A stretch of 64,000 nt of DNA from assembly GCA_017746715.1 (NCBI GenBank), contig JAGHZQ010000084.1:1-64000 (forward strand). Reading direction: 5' to 3'. The notes under the pieces are model-generated. The model was not told where the DNA came from and ran no database searches. It was given only the letters and a program-made list of their open reading frames with translations. The translations under genes and the position numbers were made by a program. The stretch comes from Cyanobacteria bacterium SBLK. Its GTDB lineage: Bacteria > Cyanobacteriota > Cyanobacteriia > Cyanobacteriales > Spirulinaceae. This document shows positions 25,130 through 33,108 of this stretch, piece by piece (position 1 is the first letter of the stretch; each line of letters starts with the position of its first letter).

Positions 25130-25315
25130 ATGAGTACATCAATCAGTATTACCCTAGATGACGAGATGCTTCATAGCCCTACAACAGTTATTGCGCCAAT
25201 ATTAAGAAACACAAAAATTTTGACCGATCCATTTATTGTGAATGTTGTGGCTACAGCGCAAAATGGATTAGATGGCGATCGCCCTATCAATCTCAGTCAA
25301 ATTCAGCGCAGTTGA
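25130..25315 (+). CDS. Small uncharacterised ORF, possibly a remnant
   Basis: The ORF encodes 61 residues (MSTSISITLDDEMLHSPTTV...). The start is reasonable in composition but I recognise no family. It overlaps a second short frame at 25272-25418. The two may be pieces of one decayed gene, but they do not join by a single obvious frameshift. Confidence 0.3.
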   Translation: MSTSISITLDDEMLHSPTTVIAPILRNTKILTDPFIVNVVATAQNGLDGDRPINLSQIQRS

Positions 25316-25418
25316 TGCGACAAGAATCAAAAATAGACGAGGTGTTTTAGAGGATATTTACTGGGAAGAAATCAGACGAGCAATATTAATTGAGCTTGGT
25401 TTCAGTGCAGAGTTTTAG
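25272..25418 (+). CDS. Small ORF of 48 residues, possibly the end of a decayed gene
   Basis: ATG to TAG encodes a peptide containing FSAVDATRIKNRRG and VLEDIYWEEIRRAILIELGF. The second part has a plausible helical, protein-like composition. There is no clear ribosome site. Its ATG is inside the preceding small ORF in another frame. It is reported because its residue composition looks selected; function unknown. Confidence 0.3.
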   Translation: MAIALSISVKFSAVDATRIKNRRGVLEDIYWEEIRRAILIELGFSAEF

Positions 25419-25426
25419 AAGAAAAT

Positions 25427-25476
25427 GCGATCGCTCTTCCCAAGATTATTAACAGCAGAGCGATCGCTCTTCTGAT
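25427..25476. repeat. Dispersed 50-bp HIP1-flanked repeat, copy C
   Basis: It has the same length as copy A, with substitutions and one shifted base. It contains CTTCCCAAGATTAT and CAGCAGAGCGATCGCTC. It lies between the small remnants and the DUF433 gene. Confidence 0.65.
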
Positions 25477-25662
25477 ACAATAAAATTTTAATCTTATTGG
25501 AAGTTTAAAAAAATATTGAGATTTTATTCGACTCATACCGAAGAAATCGATCGTGCGATCGCCAGAGAAAACATTTTTGAAAGGAATTGCACCTTCCCAA
25601 ACGATCTATAGGTAGAACAATCTCGTAAAATAGAAATGTAAATTTTCAATGGAGGTATTGAG

Positions 25663-25887
25663 ATGTCAGAAGAAATGTCAGAAAAATTATTATCTAGAAT
25701 TATCAGAAATCCTCGAATATTTGGAGGTCGTCCTTGTATTCGAGGTATGAACATTAGAGTCTCTGAAGTGCAGCACTTATTAGTAGAACAAGGTCTGAGT
25801 TTTGAGGAAGTTTTAGAAAAAATGCCCGCTCTCGAATGGGACGATCTGCGAGCGGTCTTATTATATGCCTCACTTCAGAAACATTGA
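25663..25887 (+). CDS. DUF433 family protein (orphan antitoxin-like)
   Basis: The 74-residue protein carries the DUF433 core RNPRIFGGRPCIRGMNIRVSEV and WDDLRAVLLYAS. DUF433 proteins usually precede a DUF5615 PIN-like toxin and are treated as its antitoxin. Here no such gene follows: the next ATG gives only eleven codons before TAG, and a terminator comes soon after. A GGAGGT ribosome site lies seven bases before the ATG. It could be a solitary antitoxin remnant. Confidence 0.85.
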   Translation: MSEEMSEKLLSRIIRNPRIFGGRPCIRGMNIRVSEVQHLLVEQGLSFEEVLEKMPALEWDDLRAVLLYASLQKH

Positions 25888-25942
25888 ATGACAGAAAAAA
25901 TTCTCTACCGAACTGCTATGTAGAATCTTGGGGCAAACCCTG

Positions 25943-25968
25943 AAATCCTGTCCGGACAAGGATTTTTT
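25943..25968 (+). terminator. Rho-independent terminator after DUF433
   Basis: AAATCCTGTCC pairs with GGACAAGGATTT (one bulged A) and runs into TTTTTT. It is a classical intrinsic terminator 55 bases after the gene. The rest of 25888-26199 shows no convincing gene. Confidence 0.8.
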
Positions 25969-26199
25969 GACTGATGATTTCCGATCGCACTCGATCTGCT
26001 CCAGTTTTTTACACATAAATACTTTTTGCGTTTTCTTTCTTGAGTTCGGTAGTCCTTCTTGCTTTTTTATTCCCAAAAAAACTCACTAAATCGGTTTTAT
26101 TTGAAACTTGTTTTATGATTCGCTTCGCAGTTGGGAGAAAGTTAGGTTGAAATAGCAGAGCAAGCCCGATGAATGTCGATCGCGAACGGAAGATTTGCT

Positions 26200-26958
26200 T
26201 CATTGGGACTTCAAATACTCTAAAAAATCTAATAATTCGTCATCGGTCAAAACTTGGCGCGATCGCTTGCCATAACGTTCTAGCAAAAACTCCCGTCCTT
26301 GATTTTGCGTCCATTGCAAGCGCTTGATTTCGATATTGGTTTGGGCGAGCACGTCGGAAAAATCAATCGATTCCCGCGATATCGTGCTAGAAGAAGGTGC
26401 AGTTTCTCGGACGGGAATGGCGGCCGTATCGAGGGGAGAAGAGACAGTTTGTTCCAGTACGGGCTCGGGAGGGAAAGGTTCTGAGGGGGGGGGTGCAATA
26501 TCCCGATCGGGAGCGGACATCTCCTCTATCGGCTCGGCAACGACCTCTCTAGAAGAGGCGATCGCGGGAGAGGGGAAAACGGACGAAAGATTCGCTGCCT
26601 CATGGGAGGAAGAAGGTGGCAACTCCCGCGTTTGGGTCTCGTCCGTAGCGATTGTTTCCTCCTCTCGAGAAAACGGTAAGGCAGCCGCAGGAGCTTGTGA
26701 CGATAAATGCGACAAGCCGTTGAGCGATCGCTTTTCGGGTGGCGAAGGCATTTCCTCCAAATTTAACAAGGCGAGAGCACGCGATCGAGCGCGATCTTCA
26801 GCTTCCTCTATCGTATCGGCAGCCCCGAGCCCAGTGCCCGAGATCGCGCCGTCAATATGGATAGTCACTCGTACCACATATTTGCCCTGCTCGAATTGAA
26901 GCAACTCGCTCGAAAGACTGCCTTGGGGATAGCGAGAACGAAATAGCTTTAACAACAT
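26200..26958 (-). CDS. Conserved cyanobacterial hypothetical protein
   Basis: The 252-residue protein has three parts. The N-terminal domain of about 75 residues (VVRVTIHIDGAISGTGLGAADTIEEAEDRARSRAL) has a strand-strand-helix look. A long Pro/Ser/Glu-rich linker is probably disordered. The conserved C-terminal tail of about 55 residues contains QTNIEIKRLQWTQNQGREFLLERYGKRSR and a final DDELLDFLEYLK. I know of no assigned function. It is divergent from the RNase gene across a 564-base gap. Confidence 0.75.
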   Translation of the reverse strand: MLLKLFRSRYPQGSLSSELLQFEQGKYVVRVTIHIDGAISGTGLGAADTIEEAEDRARSRALALLNLEEMPSPPEKRSLNGLSHLSSQAPAAALPFSREEETIATDETQTRELPPSSSHEAANLSSVFPSPAIASSREVVAEPIEEMSAPDRDIAPPPSEPFPPEPVLEQTVSSPLDTAAIPVRETAPSSSTISRESIDFSDVLAQTNIEIKRLQWTQNQGREFLLERYGKRSRQVLTDDELLDFLEYLKSQ

Positions 26959-27522
26959 AACCTAGAAAATGAAGAATGAAGATTTTGAAGAAAAAGTCAT
27001 CTTCGGGTCGATTACCATCTTACTACCGATCTTCTAAATTACAGCCACAGATCGCAAGGATCGAGCCAAACAACCCCGTTGCCAACACAAAAAACTTGCC
27101 AATCCTCCGAGAAAATTTACAATAGAAGAGAACAATTTTGTATTTTGCTCACTTTTTGATGATAGAGTGAGAGAATGCCAAAAAAACAGTATCGAGAGAA
27201 AGCAGCCTAGCTCGACCGACTTTTTGGGAAGCGACACCGAAATCTTTACCGATCGCCCTTCTCAATTGCCCTTCCTTCAGTGCAACGATTGGGAGTTGGG
27301 TGGTGAATTTCCAGGCTTTGAATTTCGAGCCCGACATATTTCCGGGTTGGAAATCGTTCGAACCGCAAGCCAGAGAGAAATGACCCGCAAACCAACCCCT
27401 CGAGATCGATGCTAACCCTCTCTTCTCTTCGACTCTGGCGATCGGCTGCGGGCGATGGCGATCGTCTTCAAACCTCCCCACGCTCCCAGAACAACGCTCG
27501 AATTACAAGGAACCTTTCAAAA
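26959..27522. other. Long divergent intergenic region
   Basis: These 564 bases separate the hypothetical gene (minus) and the RNase gene (plus). Open frames of about 80-110 codons exist on both strands here, but their products show no recognisable domain and no ribosome site, so I do not call them. The region must hold both promoters. Confidence 0.4.
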
Positions 27523-29799
27523 ATGAATTTTTCAATCGCTACATTGCTCTCCCAATTCAGCCAAGATAAATTAGTGGCTGGCAAAATCCTCGAAAAAAAA
27601 TTGGGATGCGATGACGATCTCGATATCCACAAACTGCAAATTGCCCTCGATGCGTTAGAAAAAGCAGGCATCTTAACCAAAGAAATGGGGAAATATCGGC
27701 GAGTGGCCCGAGAGGATATTATCGAGGCAAAACTGCGCTGCTCCAGCAAAGGCTTTTGTTTCGCCATTCAAGATGAAGAAGGCACCGAAGATATTTACGT
27801 GCGGGAAAGTCATTTAAGCAGCGCTTGGAATGGCGATCGCGTCCTCGTGAAAATCGTCAAAGAAGGCAGTCGCCGACGCTCTCCCGAAGGTGCGGTGCAG
27901 GTCATTCTCGATCGCGCCAATCCCTCCCTCCTCGCCCGCATCAAAAAAACCAGCAACGGCTATCGCGCCGTCCCCCTCGACGATCGCCTGCTGTTCGAGT
28001 TGCAACTGTTAGACGAGAATGCCAAATTAGATACGGCGATCGATCACTTGGTCCACGTAGAAGTCCGGCGCTATCCCTTGGGAGGAAGCCTGCCCGTCGG
28101 TCGCGTCACCAAAATCTTGGGCAGCGATGCCGAAGCCGCCAACGATATCGATATCGTCGCCTGCAAGCACGACCTGCCCCAAGCCTTCAGCGAAAAACAC
28201 CTCGAAGCCGCCAAAACCTCTCCCAAACCCGCCCCTTCCGGGAAAATTGCCAAAGCCGAAATCGGTCGTCGCTTGGACTTGCGATCGGTATTGACGGTGA
28301 CCCTAGAAGACGAAAACTACTTGAATGGCAAATATCCCGAACTGGTAGAAAATGCCTTCAGTTTGGAACCCTTGCCAGAAGATCAATGGCATTTGGGCAT
28401 TCACATTGCAGACTTCTCCCATTACCTCGAATACGAATCCATCTTGGATATTGAGGCGAAAAAGCGCGGGACGGCCGTGTATTTGCGAGATTTCACCCTA
28501 CCGCTTTTTCCCGAAAGCATTACTCGTCGCTGTTCCTTTTTAGTCGGTCAAGAACGCTTGTCGATCAGTATTTTGCTGACCGTCGATAAAACCGGGCAAG
28601 TTGTCGAGTTTGACATTCAACCCAGCACGATTAAAGTCGACCATCAACTCAGCTACCAACAAGTTCAATCCTTCTTGCGCCAGCAAGAAGATGTGCCGAA
28701 AGAACTCGACGAAGCCGTAGAAATGCTCGATCGCCTGTTTTATCACCTTGCTCCCTTGGTGAAAGCCCAACGCATTCAGCGCGGCGGCTTTGAATTCTCT
28801 CTCATCGATGCCACCTGTCCCTTTAAAGACGAAGGCCGCTTGGGGGCGATCGTTAACAATAGCGCATTGCCCATTCGCGCCCTCTTAATGGAATTGTGCA
28901 TTTTGGCGGGCAAAGCCGTCGCCGATCACTGTCGTGCCTTAGAATTACCCGCCCTCTATTGCATTCAGTCAGAGCCGGATCTCATGGAATTGGAAGACTT
29001 CATCAAATTGGGACTCAACCTCGATTTAGATTTAGATATCGAGTCAGAAGAAGAGATTCAACCCCGAGACTATCAAAGTTTCGTGCAAGAGATTACCAAT
29101 TCCGAGCATCCCAAAATTTTGACCTATTGCCTGAAACATACGTTGAAATCTCCTTATTACAGCACCAAACCGGGAGCTCACTTCGGTTTGGCTTACAGCG
29201 ACGGCTACTGTCACGTCATCAGTCCGGGACGACGGTACGCGGACTTGATCGTCCAGCGCATTTTGCACGTTCTCTTTGATGAAGGCCGCGATCGCCGTTC
29301 CACGCGATCGCGCAAAGGTGTAAATCTCGGCAGCAGCAATTGCTATGAAGAAATCAACTGGAATGTTTTGCCCGCTTCGATTCAGACTCAGTGGGAACAC
29401 GATCTCGCCGTTGCCGTTCATCATCTTAACGAACGGGATAAAGTGGCAGAAGATGCCGAAAGTGATTTGGATGGCTTGAAAAAAGCCGAGAAAATGAAGG
29501 AGCGCACCGGAGAAGTCTTCCAAGGCTTAATTACAGGAGTGCAGTCCTACGGTTTCTTTGTAGAAATTGAAGAGTTGATGGTGGAAGGATTGGTTCACGT
29601 CAGTTCCCTCAAAGACGATTGGTACGAATATCGATCGCGCCACAGTTGCTTAGTGGGACGCAAAAATCGCACGGCGTATCGTTTGGGCGATCGCGTAGAT
29701 GTACAGGTCAAAAGCGTGGACTACTACCGCCAACAGATCGATCTCGTCACCGTTGGAGGCGGAAGCGAAGCCAGCAATGAGGACTTTGAAGATGAGTAA
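27523..29799 (+). CDS. rnr: RNase II/RNase R family exoribonuclease
   Basis: 758 residues from the ATG at 27523, preceded by AAGGAAC. An upstream in-frame ATG at 27409 would add a non-conserved tail. The order is an N-terminal winged-helix-like region (SIATLLSQFSQDKLVAGKIL), cold-shock-like domains, the RNB catalytic domain, and a C-terminal S1 domain (GEVFQGLITGVQSYGFFVEIEELMVEGLVH). The RNB active-site region WHLGIHIADFSHYL carries the conserved aspartate. It degrades RNA 3' to 5' in the cytoplasm. RNase II versus R cannot be settled, but the S1 end is intact. Confidence 0.92.
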   Translation: MNFSIATLLSQFSQDKLVAGKILEKKLGCDDDLDIHKLQIALDALEKAGILTKEMGKYRRVAREDIIEAKLRCSSKGFCFAIQDEEGTEDIYVRESHLSSAWNGDRVLVKIVKEGSRRRSPEGAVQVILDRANPSLLARIKKTSNGYRAVPLDDRLLFELQLLDENAKLDTAIDHLVHVEVRRYPLGGSLPVGRVTKILGSDAEAANDIDIVACKHDLPQAFSEKHLEAAKTSPKPAPSGKIAKAEIGRRLDLRSVLTVTLEDENYLNGKYPELVENAFSLEPLPEDQWHLGIHIADFSHYLEYESILDIEAKKRGTAVYLRDFTLPLFPESITRRCSFLVGQERLSISILLTVDKTGQVVEFDIQPSTIKVDHQLSYQQVQSFLRQQEDVPKELDEAVEMLDRLFYHLAPLVKAQRIQRGGFEFSLIDATCPFKDEGRLGAIVNNSALPIRALLMELCILAGKAVADHCRALELPALYCIQSEPDLMELEDFIKLGLNLDLDLDIESEEEIQPRDYQSFVQEITNSEHPKILTYCLKHTLKSPYYSTKPGAHFGLAYSDGYCHVISPGRRYADLIVQRILHVLFDEGRDRRSTRSRKGVNLGSSNCYEEINWNVLPASIQTQWEHDLAVAVHHLNERDKVAEDAESDLDGLKKAEKMKERTGEVFQGLITGVQSYGFFVEIEELMVEGLVHVSSLKDDWYEYRSRHSCLVGRKNRTAYRLGDRVDVQVKSVDYYRQQIDLVTVGGGSEASNEDFEDE

Positions 29800-29901
29800 A
29801 TTTCAATTCAAAATTCAAAATTATCAATTCAAAATGATGACCAGTTGGAGAAAGCAACTTCCGACTTCTGACTTCCAACTTCTGACTTCTGCTTCTGACT
29901 T

Positions 29902-30543
29902 ATGAAACCTTTGATTTTGGGGGTTAGCGGGGCGAGTGGCTTGATTTATGCGGTTCGCGCTCTTAAATACCTGCTGGAGGCAGACTATGCCATCGATTTG
30001 GTGGCGTCTAAGGCAAGTTTTATGGTGTGGCAGGCAGAACAAAACATGCGAATGCCCCCGGAACCGGAAGAACAAGCTCAATTTTGGCGCGATCGCGCTG
30101 GAGGTTCCAAAGCGGGAATCTTGCGCTGTCATCGTTGGAATGATGTCGGGGCAACGATCGCTTCGGGTTCTTTCCAGACTTTAGGGGCGATTGTCATGCC
30201 CTGTAGTATGAGTACCGTTGCCAAAATCGCCCATGGATTGAGTTCTGACCTGCTCGAACGCATGGCTGACGTACAATTAAAAGAAGGGCGGAAATTGGTT
30301 CTCGTTCCCCGAGAAACCCCATTGAGTTTGATTCACTTGCGAAACTTAACCGCCCTCGCCGAAGCTGGAGCGCGTATCGTCCCTGCCATTCCCGCTTGGT
30401 ATCACAATCCCCAAACCATTGAAGACTTGGTCGATTTTGTCGTCGCCAGGGCCCTGGACCAATTCGATATCGATTGCATCCCCCTCAACCGATGGCAAGG
30501 CGGAAACGGAAAGGGGCGAGAAATCCCAACAACCAACAACTAA
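29902..30543 (+). CDS. ubiX: Flavin prenyltransferase UbiX
   Basis: The 213-residue protein has the UbiX/Pad1 motifs GVSGASGLIYAVRAL, PCSMSTVAKIAHGLSSDLLERMADV, LVLVPRETPLSLIHLRNL and PAIPAWYHNP. It makes prenylated FMN for a UbiD-type decarboxylase, used in plastoquinone-like quinone biosynthesis. The last residues (PTTNN) are encoded by the start of a CAACTAA-type simple repeat, so the C-terminus may have been altered by repeat insertion. The upstream gap contains ACTTCTG-like repeats. Confidence 0.94.
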   Translation: MKPLILGVSGASGLIYAVRALKYLLEADYAIDLVASKASFMVWQAEQNMRMPPEPEEQAQFWRDRAGGSKAGILRCHRWNDVGATIASGSFQTLGAIVMPCSMSTVAKIAHGLSSDLLERMADVQLKEGRKLVLVPRETPLSLIHLRNLTALAEAGARIVPAIPAWYHNPQTIEDLVDFVVARALDQFDIDCIPLNRWQGGNGKGREIPTTNN

Positions 30544-30561
30544 CAACTAACAACCAACAAC
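30516..30561. repeat. CAACTAA-type simple repeat
   Basis: Several CAAC(T/C)AA units fill the gap between ubiX and the next gene. Related tracts occur at 32086-32137 and 51586-51613, and in reverse orientation at 32025-32046 and 41666-41682. Confidence 0.6.
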
Positions 30562-30567
30562 CCAAAA

Positions 30568-31188
30568 ATGCGTGCAACGTGGATGGTACTGCTGGCGATC
30601 GCGATGGGACTAATTCTGCTCCAGAATTGGGAACCTTCTCTATCTCTAATTCTCTTTGGCACGGAGACGATTGTGCTTCCGTTAGCAGTTTGGTTGGGTT
30701 TGGGCGTTTTGGCAGGACTGGGAACCAGTCTTGCGGTACAATTGCTCGAGCGCGCTCTCATCGTTCCCCCTCGCAAAACCAATCCCGAAGTTGCCCCTCG
30801 CTATCGCGAAACAACTCGCCAAAAACGTCGCACTCGTCCTCCGGGTAAATCCGATTGGGAAGTTTCTCCCTCTGCTGACTGGGATCCCCTACCCGAAGAT
30901 GATGGTGGTTGGGAGATCGACGAACCCCCCGCAGAAACAACCGTCCCTCAAACCAATTTCCCCGAAAGCGAACTCCGCAAAAATGCTCGCAACCCCCGAC
31001 GCAATGCCTCTCCGAAAGAGCGTCCTCCCCAACGAGATTCCCAAAAAAAACAAGATTCTCCAGAATCTACCGCCACGTCCACTCAATCCTCAGAAAGTAT
31101 CTATGATGCGAATTATCGAGTTATTACGCCTCCCAATACCGAAGAAAGCAAACCCTCATCAGAAAGTAACGAAAACTGGGAGTTCTGA
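30568..31188 (+). CDS. Small membrane protein with long disordered tail
   Basis: The 206-residue protein has two N-terminal hydrophobic helices (about 5-20 and 33-62), similar in layout to LapA-domain proteins. A polar region rich in Pro, Arg, Ser and Glu then continues to the end. The tail is probably cytoplasmic and unstructured. No function is known. It follows ubiX after 24 bases and overlaps the next gene's probable start, so the three may share a transcript. Confidence 0.7.
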   Translation: MRATWMVLLAIAMGLILLQNWEPSLSLILFGTETIVLPLAVWLGLGVLAGLGTSLAVQLLERALIVPPRKTNPEVAPRYRETTRQKRRTRPPGKSDWEVSPSADWDPLPEDDGGWEIDEPPAETTVPQTNFPESELRKNARNPRRNASPKERPPQRDSQKKQDSPESTATSTQSSESIYDANYRVITPPNTEESKPSSESNENWEF

Positions 31189-31990
31189 ATTTTGGTTATT
31201 CGTTGGTGGTTATTGGCTTGTACTGAGCATAGCCGAAGTATTATTTGTTGTAGGTTGTGGGTTATTTCCAGTTCGAGAAGTTTTAGCGGTAGAATTAGCG
31301 GAAATTCGCGATCGCGGACAGTTGATTGTTGCAGTTAAAGATAATCTGCGTCCTTTGGGATTTCGGGATGAAAGGGGCAATTTACAGGGGTTGGAAATTG
31401 ATATCGCGCGGAAATTGGCAGAAGAACTCCTCGGCGATCGCAATGCACTAATTTTACAGCCCGTCTCGAATGCCGAACGCTTAAATACGACTCTCGCCGG
31501 AGAAGTCGATTTAACAATTGCCCGAGTCGGGGCAACCCCATCGCGATCGCGTCTGGTCAATTTCAGCCGTTACTATTATCTCGATAGCACCGGATTTGTG
31601 ACTCGCGACTCTAGCATTCGCAGCCGAATCGATCTGAGGTCGCGCAAAGTTGCCGTTTTAGAGGGTTCGAGTACCATTGCCATCGTCCGTCACGCCCTCC
31701 CCGATACGCAATTGGTAGGCGTGGCATCTTATCGAGAAGCCCTGACGTTATTGGAAACTAGAGAAGTCGTCGCTTTTGCTAGCGATCGCAGTTTGCTGAC
31801 GGGATGGGTGCAAGAATATCCTCTCTATCGCCTATTGCGCGATCGCCTTGGCGGAATTCCCCTCGCCATCGTCCTTCCCAAAGGCTTGCAGCACGCCGAA
31901 TTGTATTTGCAGGTGAATGATGCGATCGCCAAGTGGCAAGACTCGGGATGGTTGCAAGGACGAATCGACTATTGGGGTCTGGGAAATTGA
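31103..31990 (+). CDS. Periplasmic amino-acid-binding-like protein (SBP family 3)
   Basis: About 295 residues from the ATG at 31103. From IRDRGQLIVAVKDNLRPLGFRDERGNLQGLEIDIARKLAEELLGD it is a family 3 solute-binding domain (GlnH-like), ending WLQGRIDYWGL. Before it is a hydrophobic segment (FWLFVGGYWLVLSIAEVLFVVGCGLF) serving as signal peptide, mostly encoded by an ACTGAGC/GCCGAAGT repeat. No ABC permease or ATPase is adjacent. The start is uncertain, since every in-frame ATG lies inside the preceding gene. Confidence 0.75.
   Translation: MMRIIELLRLPIPKKANPHQKVTKTGSSEFWLFVGGYWLVLSIAEVLFVVGCGLFPVREVLAVELAEIRDRGQLIVAVKDNLRPLGFRDERGNLQGLEIDIARKLAEELLGDRNALILQPVSNAERLNTTLAGEVDLTIARVGATPSRSRLVNFSRYYYLDSTGFVTRDSSIRSRIDLRSRKVAVLEGSSTIAIVRHALPDTQLVGVASYREALTLLETREVVAFASDRSLLTGWVQEYPLYRLLRDRLGGIPLAIVLPKGLQHAELYLQVNDAIAKWQDSGWLQGRIDYWGLGN
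31222..31241 (+). repeat. ACTGAGC..AGCCGAAGT repeat within a signal-peptide coding region
   Basis: ACTGAGCATAGCCGAAGT here matches units at 41683 and 41714 (ACTGAGCNAAGCCGAAGT) and, less well, 15521. It is flanked by GTTG/GTGG-rich sequence as in the other copies. It is read in frame as VLSIAEV. Confidence 0.6.
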
Positions 31991-32024
31991 GCAAAATGCA
32001 CTTAAGATGGCACAATTGACTATT

Positions 32025-32137
32025 AGTTGTTGGTTGTTGGTGATTGGTTATTTGACTCCGTTCGCGTAGCGTGTCCGGAGGACGTAACAACAAACAACAA
32101 GCAACAAACAACTAACAACTAACAACTAACAACAAAA
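32025..32137. repeat. Large imperfect inverted repeat of GTTG and CAAC tracts
   Basis: TTAGTTGTTGGTTGTTGG on the left faces AACAAC/CAACTAA units on the right. Between them is a CGTTCGCGTAGCGTGTCCGG segment of a kind dispersed in cyanobacterial genomes. The whole could fold into a long hairpin between the binding-protein gene and ycf37. Confidence 0.6.
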
Positions 32138-32139
32138 TT

Positions 32140-32673
32140 ATGAAAGAACAACTCCCCCTTATTTATATTTCTTTTTTGTTGATTCTTCTGGCAGGAACGG
32201 CAATTTTTTTATTTCAGCAAATTTTTCGGACTCGTCGCCTCGAGAATCAATTTTCTAAACTACAGAAAATACTAAAAGCAGGAGAGGGGACATCAAAAGA
32301 CTATTACGAGTTAGGAAGTCTTTACCTCAAGAAAAAATTATACGTTCAAGCCGCTCAAATCTTACAGAAAGGCTTAAAACTGACAAATAAAGAAGAAGTC
32401 GAACCCGAAAATATCGCTTTAATTTACAATGCGCTGGGATTTTCGTATTTATCTCGCGAACAATACGATCTGGCAATCCGCAACTATAAGGAGGCTATCA
32501 AGTTGTATCCGGGATACGCGATCGCGAATAATAACCTCGCTAATGTCTATGAAAAGAAATCAATGGACGCAAAAGCCTTAGAAACCTATCGAGAAACCTT
32601 AAAATACGATCCAGAGAATAAAGTCGCAAAAAGACGGGCCGAATCGTTACAAAAGCGTTTTACAACTCCTTAA
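32140..32673 (+). CDS. ycf37: Photosystem I assembly protein Ycf37 (TPR)
   Basis: The 177-residue protein has one N-terminal membrane helix (PLIYISFLLILLAGTAIFLF). Three TPRs follow: DYYELGSLYLKKKLYVQAAQ, ALIYNALGFSYLSREQYDLA, and AIANNNLANVYEKKSMDAKA. Length and order match cyanobacterial Ycf37/plant PYG7, a thylakoid-anchored assembly factor for photosystem I. The next gene starts within 20 bases and may be co-transcribed. Confidence 0.88.
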   Translation: MKEQLPLIYISFLLILLAGTAIFLFQQIFRTRRLENQFSKLQKILKAGEGTSKDYYELGSLYLKKKLYVQAAQILQKGLKLTNKEEVEPENIALIYNALGFSYLSREQYDLAIRNYKEAIKLYPGYAIANNNLANVYEKKSMDAKALETYRETLKYDPENKVAKRRAESLQKRFTTP

Positions 32674-32688
32674 TTGGCGGGAAAAGAT

Positions 32689-33075
32689 ATGAACTTAAAA
32701 ACCGATCCAGAACCAAAGTATAAGGAATATTTGACCTTTAAAATCAAATATTCAGCCAGAGATATCGCGATCGCCAAAATAATTATTATTGCGACTTTGA
32801 GTATACTATTCGGTCAATACTTTGTCACGCAAGCTCGAAAGGAATACCGGCGAGGTCAAGAAATAACTCAAGAGGAATATATAGAACATTTTACGCAATA
32901 TAAAGCCGATCTCTTAAGTTCTCGAACCTATACGAATAATTATCCCTTGGCAATTTTTATCTTCTTCATTGTACTGGGCTTTATTTTTGGAGCTTACGAG
33001 TTAATTTCTTTAGCGATCGGCTTAGCGATCGGTAAGATTGTTACTCACAATTCCGGTTATGAACGACAAGAATGA
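32689..33075 (+). CDS. Two-helix membrane protein of unknown function
   Basis: About 128 residues from the ATG at 32689; a TTG at 32674 is also in frame. Two hydrophobic segments (IAIAKIIIIATLSILFG and LAIFIFFIVLGFIFGAYELI) flank a polar, charged loop of about 50 residues with EEYIEHFTQYK. I recognise no family. Tight linkage to ycf37 suggests a thylakoid or membrane role, which is inference only. Confidence 0.6.
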   Translation: MNLKTDPEPKYKEYLTFKIKYSARDIAIAKIIIIATLSILFGQYFVTQARKEYRRGQEITQEEYIEHFTQYKADLLSSRTYTNNYPLAIFIFFIVLGFIFGAYELISLAIGLAIGKIVTHNSGYERQE

Positions 33076-33108
33076 GACCAAACATTCAAGATTTCATATT
33101 TTAGGTCA

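Noticed and set aside
24378..25476. CRISPR array from the three similar 50-bp units
   Set aside because: The units are hundreds of bases apart, separated by genes, with no regular spacers and no cas genes.
26009..26203. Open frame of 64 codons on the minus strand
   Set aside because: It overlaps a terminator region and the hypothetical gene's end, and has no protein-like conservation pattern.
27167..27415. Open frame of 82 codons upstream of the RNase gene
   Set aside because: No ribosome site, no recognisable domain, and an equally long open frame exists on the other strand, so chance is likely.
27825..28454. Long plus-strand frame inside the RNase gene (209 codons, very Arg-rich)
   Set aside because: It overlaps the RNB domain in another frame and its composition is typical of an antisense-like shadow.
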